NCBI RefSeq assembly: GCF_000346615.1
Contig: NZ_ANNU01000055.1
Span: 1-52,874 of the forward strand
DNA: 52,874 nucleotides
Origin: Nafulsella turpanensis ZLM-10
Lineage (GTDB): Bacteria; Bacteroidota; Bacteroidia; Cytophagales; Cyclobacteriaceae
Reading direction: 5' to 3'
Shown: in pieces, positions 1-7,889 of the stretch
Position numbering within the stretch: the stretch's first letter is position 1
Layout of the letters: each line of letters opens with the position of its first letter
Program-made: the position numbers and the translations under genes
The notes under the pieces: model-generated
Told to the model about the DNA's origin: nothing
Databases searched by the model: none
Seen by the model: only the letters and a program-made list of their open reading frames with translations

Positions 1-659
1 ATGGTATTGCGGCTGTAGCCTTTGGCAAAGAGCACTTCCAGGTAAAGAGGAGGGCAGAGAGGCTGGGCAGCATCATTCCCGCGGAAAGCTTCCTGAATAT
101 CTTCCATATTGCTTAGCTCCAGGCGTGCATCAAGCCGAACCATGGTGATGGCCTTTATCTCCTGTAGCAGCTTTGCAAAAGGAGTGATAGCAGTATCAGC
201 TACCCAACCTCTCTCGGGCTTTGAATAACGCAGGTAATCGAGTTTTTTGAGCAGGTGATAAAGCTGCTGGTGGTAGCGGTGCCGCAATACCACTTTATCC
301 TCTCCTGCGGGATAAACAGTAATGGGAGGAAGTGTTTTCTTCTCCCTTTCTTCTTCCTGAGGGGCTTGCGGCGGAGGTGGAGCGGGTTTATGGAAGAACT
401 GCTGGCTATCTATCCATATTTCTCCCTTGCAGATGGCAAAGAGCTGTTTTAGCTGAGCAGGAGAATTTGGCAGCGTTACCATGGCATGCGCTCTAGACCA
501 GCGGGCATTCGGGAGTTGCTCCTTTATCCTGGCATGAATAAGGGCATCAGGGGTAAACTGTAGCCCAATCTTTTGCACTCCTGCTATATGCAGGTGGTGA
601 AGAGTGATTTGCCGGTGGTGCTGTGCGTCCATGAAGTAAAAATACGCAGAGCCCTTCAT
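1..659 (-). CDS. Tyrosine recombinase/integrase, N-terminal part (runs off left edge)
   Basis: An open frame begins at an ATG at 659 and stays open for 219 codons to the left window edge, so it is partial. The N-terminal ~100 residues have the pattern of Bacteroidota tyrosine recombinases: a short beta-rich segment followed by ARWSRAHAMVTLP (compare the family signature of the ARWS..+.W.LP type), then a Pro- and Glu-rich linker (residues ~92-112) and the start of a helical SAM-like core-binding domain (HQQLYHLLKKLDYLRYSKP). The catalytic domain with the R-H-R-Y residues would lie outside the window, so activity cannot be judged. Its position next to mobilisation and tra genes suggests it is the integrase of this element (inference). 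It is divergently arranged with the gene at 708, only 48 bp away. Confidence 0.7.
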   Translation of the reverse strand, partial: MKGSAYFYFMDAQHHRQITLHHLHIAGVQKIGLQFTPDALIHARIKEQLPNARWSRAHAMVTLPNSPAQLKQLFAICKGEIWIDSQQFFHKPAPPPPQAPQEEEREKKTLPPITVYPAGEDKVVLRHRYHQQLYHLLKKLDYLRYSKPERGWVADTAITPFAKLLQEIKAITMVRLDARLELSNMEDIQEAFRGNDAAQPLCPPLYLEVLFAKGYSRNT

Positions 660-666
660 CTAAAAA

Positions 667-686
667 GTATATTATTCGTATATTAT
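667..686. repeat. 11-bp-spaced direct repeat between integrase and zinc-ribbon gene
   Basis: GTATATTAT occurs at 667-675 and again at 678-686, so the repeats are spaced 11 bp apart, about one helical turn, in the 48-bp divergent spacer. This suits a protein-binding site on one DNA face (a repressor operator or a recombinase arm site), or simply AT-rich promoter DNA. There is no direct evidence for any of these. Confidence 0.5.
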
Positions 687-707
687 GCGACTAACATTCT
701 GCTATAA

Positions 708-1076
708 ATGAAGAAGTGCCCCGTCTGCCAGAAAGAAATCATCGGTCGAAAAGATAAGGTCTATTGTTCACTGAGCTGTAAGTCTGCCCAGCAGTATGAA
801 CAGCGCCAGGAACAGGAAGCCCACTTCTACAAAGTGGACCGGCAACTGAAAAAGAATCGGACCATCTTAAAGAGCTACAATAAAGTAGGCAAAACTACGC
901 TTCGAAAAGAAGTGCTCCTGGCAGAGGGCTTCGACCCTGCCTTCTTCACCAATTACTGGAAGAACAGCAAAGGGCAGGTCTACCTGTTCTGTTATGAGTA
1001 TGGATTTCTGTCCCTGAAAGAAGGGGAAAAAGAAAAATACCTGCTTGTCACCTGGCAGCCTTATATGAACAGGTAG
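708..1076 (+). CDS. Small zinc-ribbon protein of a Bacteroidota family
   Basis: A 122-residue protein beginning MKKCPVCQKEI. Cys pairs CPVC (residues 4-7) and CSLSC (20-24) form a probable zinc ribbon. A charged helical stretch follows, then a conserved-looking C-terminal half (residues ~60-122) with a GFDPAFFTN segment and a YLFCYEYGFLSL segment. Bacteroidota genomes carry many small proteins of this layout, a CxxC...CxxxC ribbon then a GF..K.FTN-like tail, often near mobile elements; their function is unknown to me. The start is fixed by the Met directly before the first zinc knuckle. It is the only plus-strand gene before 35 kb and is divergent from the integrase. Confidence 0.75.
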   Translation: MKKCPVCQKEIIGRKDKVYCSLSCKSAQQYEQRQEQEAHFYKVDRQLKKNRTILKSYNKVGKTTLRKEVLLAEGFDPAFFTNYWKNSKGQVYLFCYEYGFLSLKEGEKEKYLLVTWQPYMNR

Positions 1077-1367
1077 AATAAATTCTCGCTGAAAAACGTT
1101 TCTTTCTCTCCCGGTGGAGATAAATAAAATTTCACCCGACCTTTTTCCCATCAACTGCCCCTTCCCCCAGCCTTTCCGGCTTAGTAGCCTTTTTCAGGCC
1201 GGAAGGAGAAGTTGTCAGGGGCAGCCGAAGGCTGTTCATATACCCTTGACAGCTTCAGATGGAGGCCTATCTTTGCTGGTAAGCGGAAAGGCTGAATCCG
1301 CTCTCACAATCATTTCCCTTCCTCCTTCCCTCCTGCTGCTTTGCTAGTTTTCCTTCTTTTGAGCACC

Positions 1368-1901
1368 TGTCGACACCCCCTTGTCTACAGTTTTATGCCT
1401 CTATACCCCCTTCAAGAGGGGCTTGTCTACCCCCTCAACCCTGTTGAGGCCCCTGCATAGCCAAAAAGGCTGTCGACAGCCCCTTTTGCAATGCTTTCTT
1501 GCTAAAGCTAAAGAAAGCTAAAGCTAAAGAAAGCACCATAGGTAGACGACATTTTGACTACAAGCTCTTTTTACCAGCAGACTTTTCTTCCGGTTCTCAC
1601 AAGATTAACCTTTTAATGATAGAAACAACAGCTAAATTTTATAATGCTTTTTAAGGACCTCTACAGACATTATGTGACTGGTCCTCTCTAACTCCTGTAT
1701 GTTTGTATGGATGGGGCACAGGTACTGTTCTGCCACTCTGCTGGAAACAGCAAGCATCTATTCTTCCAAACCCTCAGGAAAAGGAATGCTAGGTGGAAGG
1801 GAGCTTACTTCTGGAGGTTATAACCTTAAAAAGGTAGACCGACTGTCGACAAAAATGAACCTCCTCCTGTTATTGCAGGCCTTCTTGTAGACAAGCTGTC
1901 G
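1368..1901. other. Gene-free region with TGTCGACA/TGTCTACA box cluster and hairpins
   Basis: No convincing gene lies between 1077 and 2380. Within it, the palindrome TGTCGACA occurs at 1368-1375, 1471-1478 and 1844-1851. The related TGTCTAC/GTAGACA motif occurs at 1382-1389, 1424-1430 and 1886-1893, with GTAGAC half-forms near 1542 and 1834. Around 1468-1481 the box expands to the 14-bp palindrome GGCTGTCGACAGCC, flanked by an A-run and by CCTTTT. A further perfect hairpin, CCTCAAC-cct-GTTGAGG, lies at 1433-1449. This could be a recombinase or regulator binding cluster, an origin, or terminator structures after the zinc-ribbon gene; the sequence does not decide. Confidence 0.5.
1501..1532. 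repeat. Two perfect tandem copies of a 16-bp unit
   Basis: The unit gctaaagctaaagaaa is present twice head to tail (1501-1516 and 1517-1532). It is preceded by CTTTCTT, which can pair with AAGAAAG inside the repeat. It lies just 3' of the TGTCGACA palindrome at 1471. Confidence 0.85.
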
Positions 1902-1950
1902 CCAGTTACCGGACTATGGGAGAGACTATTTCAGGGAGGATGTGTGCTGG

Positions 1951-2075
1951 AAAGGCAGGGGTCGTGCGGCTTGTAGTGCAGCGGGGCGGAACGAAAAGTC
2001 GTGCGATGCTTGCGTGGGCTGGGATAAGCTTGTAAATGGAGAGAGGCACAAGCGGAATGAACAGGCTTTTCCCGG
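1951..2075. repeat. Dispersed ~125-bp repeat, copy A
   Basis: First of three related copies (others at 3361-3487 and 5725-5850), all in the same orientation. Copies A and B differ at about 11 of ~121 aligned positions by eye; copy C is much more diverged. Conserved blocks include GCGGCTTGTAGTGCAGC, a GCTTG block and GTAAA followed by a purine-rich tract. Read on the minus strand, one frame stays open in all three copies and gives similar peptides (a SLFI.LVPLSIYKL-like start and a CTTSRTT-like end). It may therefore be a decayed or tiny coding element, or a mobile or structured non-coding element. Confidence 0.8.
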
Positions 2076-2380
2076 AAGACATCCTGCGACAGGCGACCAT
2101 AAGCTAAGCAACTACCCTGGCCATATAACCCCTGCTGCTATGTCTGCCGCCTATACTGATAAGCAGAGATAGGGTAGCTGACAAGATAAGGGTCGTATAG
2201 GTGAAACGGATGCTGCAGTTCGGCAACGCCTATGGGAGATGGAAAAATTCTTGAAAGAAGAGAGAAAGATGGAATCAATGAGCAGGCTTTCATAACAAAG
2301 GAATATCCCGTAGGAAGCGCAAAGCTTTATCAAAAAGATTTAGCTGCTACCGATGTAATCGTCTTAGGTGTATTACGCCT

Positions 2381-2821
2381 CTACAATCGTTTATCAAAAA
2401 CAAATTCTTCTGTTCTTAGGAGGCTTATTTTCTGAAAATCCCGGTGGCGGGTATTCAGAATGTAGTTCCACTCATTCGGTATAATAGAGGTAGGCACTTT
2501 TAATACCGGGTATTCTTCCCGGGTGTACCACTTACTGCCGATCTGAAGGCACTCTTCACAAAAATCGGTTTTCCACTGCTTCGGAAGCTCCTCTTCAGCA
2601 ATTTCCAGAACCGCCAAATCATCCGGCATTGAAATCACCATAATGCGGAACAGGGAATTATGGCCACTATTGCTCCTGTGCACCAGGTTTTCCAGGCATG
2701 CCAGGGAGCGGGAATCACTGGTGTAAAGCACATATTGCCCGTCCTCATTCCAGCGGTTACGAAAGCCGGAAGCAGACAGACTATAGGCATGTTTCTCCCG
2801 GACAATCCTATAGAGCAGCAT
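2381..2821 (-). CDS. RES-domain toxin of a RES/Xre toxin-antitoxin pair
   Basis: A 146-residue protein matching the RES family from its first residues: LYRIVREKHA, then GFRNRWNEDG (the family's G-R-W-N..G segment), then VLYTS and an ACLE segment. These supply the Arg, Tyr/Ser and Glu expected at the active site. RES toxins of known systems act on NAD+ or use it for ADP-ribosylation, causing growth arrest; the exact reaction here is inferred from the family. The start codon overlaps the antitoxin stop (TGATG, sharing base 2821), giving the usual antitoxin-first translational coupling. The length is normal for the family. Confidence 0.88.
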   Translation of the reverse strand: MLLYRIVREKHAYSLSASGFRNRWNEDGQYVLYTSDSRSLACLENLVHRSNSGHNSLFRIMVISMPDDLAVLEIAEEELPKQWKTDFCEECLQIGSKWYTREEYPVLKVPTSIIPNEWNYILNTRHRDFQKISLLRTEEFVFDKRL

Positions 2822-3207
2822 CAGGAAAAATCTCCGTATTCAATCCTGCTCAGTTCCCGGCTCACCAGTTCAATGCCGGAGATATAGTTCAGTAACTGCT
2901 CCGGAATCCGGCCGCCCAGCCCATGGGAAGGTTTGCTTAACCAACGCTGAAATTCATCCTTATCACCAAACACTTCCCTGCCAAAGGCAAAGAGCTCTCT
3001 TAGCTTCAGAAGATGTTCGGCATCTGTCTTTTTAAAGGAACGGTTGGCCTTTTTATAATTGGTCACCGTCCGGACATCCATTCCGATAAATTCAGCGATA
3101 GACGTTTTATTGTAGCCGCTCTCTTCCACCAAGGACTCGAAAGCCTGCAGCGGAACACCTTTTTCTGCCTTATCGATGACAATATAGGGATTATGTACCT
3201 TTTCCAT
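2821..3207 (-). CDS. Xre/MbcA/ParS-like antitoxin of the RES pair
   Basis: A 128-residue antitoxin with an N-terminal helix-turn-helix (residues ~28-60, including YNKTSIAEFIGMDVRTVTNY) and a C-terminal toxin-binding region of the MbcA/ParS type. The latter includes FGREVFGDKDEFQRWLSKP, GGRIPEQLLN and a C-terminal ISGIELV segment. The family neutralises RES toxins by covering the active site, and the HTH part usually represses the operon. About 25-50 bp upstream on the minus strand is an AT-rich partial dyad (TATACG ... CGATATA, ~3237-3259) that could be the operator. The pair lies between repeat copies A and B. Confidence 0.87.
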   Translation of the reverse strand: MEKVHNPYIVIDKAEKGVPLQAFESLVEESGYNKTSIAEFIGMDVRTVTNYKKANRSFKKTDAEHLLKLRELFAFGREVFGDKDEFQRWLSKPSHGLGGRIPEQLLNYISGIELVSRELSRIEYGDFS

Positions 3208-3360
3208 TACACCTGCTTTATGATGATTCGGTTAAATATACGAAAATATTCCGATATAGTTAAGAAAATTTTCACACCAATCCATCATTAATGAAGGAGG
3301 TTCTATCACTGGTTATTTTCAATACACAGTCATTTTTATTTCTCCAGGCTGGTGTGACTA

Positions 3361-3487
3361 GGGAAGGCAAGGGTCGTGCGGCTTGTAGTGCAGCCTGACG
3401 GAGCGAAAAGCCGGGCGATGCTTGCGTGGGCTGGGAAAAGCTTGTAAATGGAGAGAGGCACGAACGAAATGAACAGGCTTTTCCCAC
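3361..3487. repeat. Dispersed ~125-bp repeat, copy B
   Basis: Closely matches copy A (about 91 percent by eye) and includes the GCGGCTTGTAGTGCAGC core and the conserved CAGGCTTTTCCC end. It is located between the antitoxin promoter region and the relaxase 3' end. The rest of the gap up to 3783 (3488-3783) holds nothing I recognise. Confidence 0.8.
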
Positions 3488-3783
3488 AGGGCTTGTGCGG
3501 CGGGTCTCCAAACTTTGGCAGGTTTTTATCCTTAGCTCACTCCTTCAGCCTGTTAAGCAGGAAAACCAAAGCGGATGCTTATGAAGAGCAGCCTTCCTGC
3601 TGAAAGACTGGCTTAGCCCACCAATTGAAACTGATCCGACTGCTTCTGATCATTTGCTTTTCTTTGCTAACAGTCAGGCAAAAAGGGAGCCCTGGGTTCA
3701 AAAAACTCTAAGGCTATGGTTGCCTGTGGCAGAGTGGATAATGGGGCTCTTCCTGTAATAGAAGTACCCGATAAACAGCAAGC

Positions 3784-4827
3784 TCATTCCTGACCTTTAT
3801 CCTTTTGCTTCCTCCTTTTCCTTCCCTTCATAAACGGGTAATCCGAAAGGCTAAGGTACTCGGTAAAGCCCATCTTCCGGTGTGCTTCCGCCAGTTGTCT
3901 GACGGATGCCACCAGAGAATTCTCTGGCTGCTCTCTGCTCCATTTCCTGTCCCGGTTATGCTCCAGTAAGTGAAGCGGGTCCCGTACAAACTGTCCGCTT
4001 TTAAGTTTATGCTCCAACCGGTACAGATTTAAAAAAAAGGTCTTGTGGTAGGCTCTTTTCTCTGCTATTTCCAAAACTTTTTCAGGCCTGAGCTGATGTA
4101 CCTTATCCAGGTATTGATTGACAGCGGCTACTTTACACTTGATCCGAAAGTGCAGGCGATCCTGCTTAGCCGCATCCGGTGACTTTCTGCTAGCTACGGC
4201 CTCTTTTTGAAGGAGTGGATAATCAAACATCCTGCAGAAGCTTTGCTGATTATTCTTCTGCCAAACCTTCATATTAAAGCGCTCCCGGTTTCCGAATGGG
4301 CTCAGGGTGATTTGCTGAGAACGGTCTCTTTTCGAGACAATGATATGTACGTGCATCTGCAGGCCCGGCTTCTGTTCACCCGATCTCACCAGGCCTTCCT
4401 TTACTGCTGCTTCAGTTCCCTTAAAGGTACGATGATGATGAATGGCCGCATACCAGAGCAGGTCTTTGGCGGCTAAGCGTTTCCCGTTTTTCAGCTGAAA
4501 ATTGGCTGCATAGTTTTGCATAGCCTGAATGGTAAACTGCTTCAGCTTTTCTGCTCTACTGCTGATATGTCGTAGCTCCGCAGGACTGGGAGAAAGCACC
4601 AGGGCGATAAATTTGCTTTCTGTTTTCCGTAGACCCTTGACATTATAGTCGATACGGTGCTGCACTTCTTCCGGGCGCAGCCCCTCCCCTTCCTCATTAA
4701 AGAAACTGAGTCCTTCCCCTTTTTCTCTGGCTTCGTGCTGGAGATAGCTCACCAGTCTGGCACAACTGCCCTTATTGGCATAGACAGCCTTTCCATGAGA
4801 TAGGGGATGAATAATTTTGGAATGCAT
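3784..4827 (-). CDS. Relaxase/mobilisation nuclease (DUF5712/MobB-like)
   Basis: A 347-residue protein resembling the relaxases of Bacteroidota conjugative and mobilisable transposons. It nicks oriT and leads the transferred strand out. Visible features are a N-terminal basic segment, a histidine cluster HHH at residues 130-132 (AAIHHHRTFKG), and the metal-binding-like HVH at 159-161 in QMHVHIIVSKRD, the relaxase HxH signature. A basic C-terminus ends in KGRKRRKQKDKG. The N-terminal Tyr candidates (Y16, Y28) could be the nicking residue; I cannot tell which. It follows the BfmA-like gene with a 4-bp gap and was probably co-transcribed with it. Confidence 0.85.
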   Translation of the reverse strand: MHSKIIHPLSHGKAVYANKGSCARLVSYLQHEAREKGEGLSFFNEEGEGLRPEEVQHRIDYNVKGLRKTESKFIALVLSPSPAELRHISSRAEKLKQFTIQAMQNYAANFQLKNGKRLAAKDLLWYAAIHHHRTFKGTEAAVKEGLVRSGEQKPGLQMHVHIIVSKRDRSQQITLSPFGNRERFNMKVWQKNNQQSFCRMFDYPLLQKEAVASRKSPDAAKQDRLHFRIKCKVAAVNQYLDKVHQLRPEKVLEIAEKRAYHKTFFLNLYRLEHKLKSGQFVRDPLHLLEHNRDRKWSREQPENSLVASVRQLAEAHRKMGFTEYLSLSDYPFMKGRKRRKQKDKGQE

Positions 4828-4831
4828 GGCA

Positions 4832-5290
4832 CTAAACTTTGGGTTCCTGGTCCTTCTGCTGATACAGTTTCAGAATGTCCTGTTTCCGTTTCAGGGCAAA
4901 ATCCTTGTTCCATTCTACCAGCTCACTTAGCTCCTTCCGGTCCCGTTCCGAAAGCCTGTGCAGATTATTGATTAGCAGTTCTGTCATGACCCTGATGTTG
5001 ACCTGCTCATGGAGCACCTGCTGAAGACCTTTCAGTATCAGCTCCATCTGCTCCTGGCAAAGCTGTTGGTCCATTATCCGCTCCAGTCCATCCTGAAGAG
5101 CAGCACGTAATTCATAGGCCATCCCCTCCTTCACCATTTGAGGATTGAGCTTTCTGCCAGCAAAGTAGCGGATGGCTGCCTCCACATAATCCTTATGTGA
5201 AAGTAAACAACCGGCAGCCTCCTGGCTTAGCAGCGCATGGACAGAGGAGGAAATTTTGATCTCTTTTCTGTTATTTTTCATCCGGCTCAT
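4832..5290 (-). CDS. BfmA/BtgA-type mobilisation accessory protein (ribbon-helix-helix)
   Basis: A 152-residue basic and helical protein. Residues ~8-50 (KEIKISSSVHALLSQEA followed by YVEAAIRYFAGRK) read as a ribbon-helix-helix DNA-binding domain of the kind found in Bacteroides BfmA/BtgA. The rest is alpha-helical and probably coiled coil. Such proteins bind oriT and help the relaxase. It immediately precedes the relaxase. An internal Met at residue 4 is an alternative start. Confidence 0.78.
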   Translation of the reverse strand: MSRMKNNRKEIKISSSVHALLSQEAAGCLLSHKDYVEAAIRYFAGRKLNPQMVKEGMAYELRAALQDGLERIMDQQLCQEQMELILKGLQQVLHEQVNIRVMTELLINNLHRLSERDRKELSELVEWNKDFALKRKQDILKLYQQKDQEPKV

Positions 5291-5724
5291 GATCTTGAAA
5301 AATTAGGTGAGGTAAAAAACAGAATAGCTGAGGTAGCTGAAAAGTCAGAAGGAAAAAGCCCCTGGCCAGTTATGATTATTCCAACACAACCCTCTTTACT
5401 CAAGATGAGCAATTTTACGCATTAAATCAAGAAATCGCAGGCCTCCTCTGTTCTATCAAATATCTCACTCTTAAAAAGAAGACATCAAACAGAACCTAAT
5501 CAACATTTTTTACAGGAATAAAAATTGCACTTAATTTATTTCACCTTTCAATGGGCCATATTGGAGCCTCTAATATTTTTTCTGTTTTTTAACAAAGCCT
5601 GCAAAAAAATGAACGGCTTCTAAAAAAGATATCCCGTGTCTGTCCTCCCCTCTTTCCTTTTGAGGAGGAATCCCGGAGCCTCTTCCTGACCGACGCTCTC
5701 CTACCTTTCCCTAGAAAATCCTGT
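5291..5724. other. Intergenic region upstream of mobilisation genes (candidate oriT location)
   Basis: No gene is evident. In Bacteroidota mobilisable elements oriT usually lies just upstream of the mobA-type gene, which places it here (inference from position). I see only weak dyads: AAGCC...GGCTT around 5600-5625 and CCTCC...GGAGG around 5644-5670. No nick-site consensus is recognised. Confidence 0.3.
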
Positions 5725-5850
5725 AAAAAGCAAGGGTCAAGCGGCTTGTAGTGCAGCCATACGGAAAGGAAAGCAGTGCTATGCTTGTGCGGGGTGCCGA
5801 AAGCTCGTAAACAGCGGGAGGAACAAGGGAAATATACAGGCTTTCAGCAA
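5725..5850. repeat. Dispersed repeat, copy C (diverged)
   Basis: Shares with copies A and B the core GCGGCTTGTAGTGCAGCC, a following ATGCTTG block, a GCT-CGTAAA block and the CAGGCTTT end, but with many substitutions elsewhere. In the minus-strand frame that is also open in A and B, the encoded peptide keeps the S-L-[FY]-I-x-[LF]-V-P and CTTSR spacing. It is placed about 110 bp 3' of the coupling-protein gene and upstream of the mobilisation genes. Confidence 0.65.
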
Positions 5851-5958
5851 CGGGCCGCTGCGGCAGACCTCTCTTATAATCTTTATTAGAGGAGTAAACC
5901 ACCTCTCTGAGGCCATCCTCCATATCCTTAATTTTCTTTAAAGGAAAAAGCCAAAGTC

Positions 5959-7872
5959 TTATCCTCTTTTCCGCCTTCGGAGGCTGAGGGGATAGGAGGT
6001 GACAATTTCTGCTGCTTCCCGGCGGACCCGCTCAAAATTTTCCTGCACCCCAATATTAAAGGCAAAGGGCTGAATGGGCCTGCCGGCATATTGTCCCCGC
6101 CGAAGCTTTACCCTGCCCCGGAAAAAAGCTTGTTTTCCCTCCACCGTACTCCCGATAAACTCCCCCTCCCTAAGGCTGCTCACGTCCTGAGGCCGGATGA
6201 GTTGTTTTTCCTGCTTAGTGTGCGAAACGGATTCCTGCAGGCTCAGGCGTTCCCCAGACAGGCTCCTGCTGCTGGAACGGCTCTCCATTTCCTTTTCCTC
6301 CTTTCCAAAGAGTTCGCTGACCATGCGGGCCGAAGCCGCCATCCCCGTACGTCCAAAAAACTGGTTATTCAGGTTAGCCAGCATCACATCCGCTTTTTCC
6401 TTGCCGTAGCGGTCTATCAGCTGGCTAAAATCCTGGGCCATGAATACAGTGGCAATTCGGTTACTGCGGGCCGTAGCCGGAATCATTTCCAGACCTGGTA
6501 TATAAAGGGTAGGAGCTTCGTCCAGCAGCAAGAGTGACGGCAGTCTCCCGGGCTGGTTCATTTCTTTGAGTGCCACGCTGATGATACCCGAAATCAGGGG
6601 GCTGAAAGTATCCACCAGGGAAGGATGAGTGCCGATGACCAGCATTTTGGGATCATCCGGATTATTGAGGTCCGGCTCAAAGTCATCTCCTGACAGCACC
6701 CAGCAAATTTCAGGGCTGTTCAACCGTCCGATGGACAGCTGCAGAGAGCCAAGGACCCCGGCAATCTGTCCTTCCGCTTCATTTTCTATGGCACTGATGA
6801 CACTCCTTACCATGGCCGCTGTTTCCGCATCCCTTTCCAGCATGCTCATTGTCCGCATATAATCCTGGTACAAAATTATGTTGACCGCATGAGGCAGGCT
6901 GCAGCAGGCAGGGTGATGTTTTTTCAGGAACCAGATCACAGCCGTCAGCAAGGCAATAGCGGAGCGGATCCAGAAATCCTTCTTCCGGATGGTTTCCGGC
7001 AACAGGTTATGCAGGAGGGCCATGCTATATTCTTCTGCATAGGCCACCAACGGCAGGCGGGAAGCCTTCAGGGGATTGAGGCGGTGGCTCAATTCGGGTG
7101 CATGAAAATTAAGGAGATAGAGGCGCAGGCGGCCGGGGCCGGTTTCCCAAAGAGCGGCATGTAGCTGCTCGGCTAAAACAGGAAATTTAAAATCATACAC
7201 CATGCCGGTATACCCTTTTTGGACTGCCTGCCGGATAATGGGATAAGCCAGGGATTCGCTTTTACCAGCCCCGGCTGCCCCGCTGATATAGATTCCCCTG
7301 AAGGGGTTCCTTACGTTAATATAACCGTCTTCCGTCTGGAAATGAAAGCTGCAGGCATTTTCTCTCTTGCGGGTATCCGGGACTATGCCGAAAGGAAGCT
7401 GCCGTCTCCGGACGAACTGAACCGCAAGCTGAAAACCACTGAACAGCAGTCCGGCTACTGCCGCCGGGTACAGCAGGAGCGGAAAGGAAAAACAGTAGAT
7501 CTTGAGCAGGAACCATGCACTTCCAAGATAAAGCCCCAGCGCCAGGAAAAAGCGGATAAAGCCTGCTTTCCGTCCTGACAGGCCGGTGGGAAAAGGCTGG
7601 AGGAGCAGCCACAATGGGTACAGCAATATAAATCCTAAGCGGCACCAGTAGCCGCATGTTCCGGCCAGTTTCAGAAAGAGCAATAAAATCTTTTTCCGCT
7701 CCTCCAGGGCGGCGGCTGCGTCGGACAGCACCAGCAGCCAGAACTCCCCGATCAAGCAAGCAAGCAGCAGGAGCAAAAGCCCTGCAAATGTGGAGGAATA
7801 CGACATATAGCCGGGTGGAGATGAAATGGAATTTTCCAGCCTTCCTTTTATTTTCCATGGAAAAGCAGGCAC
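5959..7872 (-). CDS. Type IV coupling protein (VirD4/TraD-like ATPase)
   Basis: A 637-residue protein. The N-terminal ~150 residues contain several hydrophobic segments anchoring it in the inner membrane. A P-loop GAAGAGKS follows near residue 200, a Walker-B-like LLLLDEAPTLYIPG near residue 450, and then an SNRIATVFMAQDFSQL motif typical of VirD4-family ATPases, where the Gln senses hydrolysis. It would link the relaxosome to the T4SS channel. It is the last gene of the leftward tra operon, 17 bp after the TrbJ-like gene, and is separated from the relaxase genes by repeat C. The length is ordinary for Bacteroidota coupling proteins. Confidence 0.85.
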   Translation of the reverse strand: MPAFPWKIKGRLENSISSPPGYMSYSSTFAGLLLLLLACLIGEFWLLVLSDAAAALEERKKILLLFLKLAGTCGYWCRLGFILLYPLWLLLQPFPTGLSGRKAGFIRFFLALGLYLGSAWFLLKIYCFSFPLLLYPAAVAGLLFSGFQLAVQFVRRRQLPFGIVPDTRKRENACSFHFQTEDGYINVRNPFRGIYISGAAGAGKSESLAYPIIRQAVQKGYTGMVYDFKFPVLAEQLHAALWETGPGRLRLYLLNFHAPELSHRLNPLKASRLPLVAYAEEYSMALLHNLLPETIRKKDFWIRSAIALLTAVIWFLKKHHPACCSLPHAVNIILYQDYMRTMSMLERDAETAAMVRSVISAIENEAEGQIAGVLGSLQLSIGRLNSPEICWVLSGDDFEPDLNNPDDPKMLVIGTHPSLVDTFSPLISGIISVALKEMNQPGRLPSLLLLDEAPTLYIPGLEMIPATARSNRIATVFMAQDFSQLIDRYGKEKADVMLANLNNQFFGRTGMAASARMVSELFGKEEKEMESRSSSRSLSGERLSLQESVSHTKQEKQLIRPQDVSSLREGEFIGSTVEGKQAFFRGRVKLRRGQYAGRPIQPFAFNIGVQENFERVRREAAEIVTSYPLSLRRRKRG

Positions 7873-7889
7873 TAAAGCGGGTGTCTTTG

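Noticed and set aside
1114-1347. Plus-strand 77-residue ORF after the zinc-ribbon gene
   Set aside because: Ser/Leu/Pro-rich low-quality frame with no start signal, running into structured non-coding DNA.
5711-5923. Minus-strand 70-residue ORF over repeat C as a confirmed gene
   Set aside because: The frame is intriguing because it is open in all three copies, but there is no start signal and copies differ in length; kept only as a finding about the repeats.
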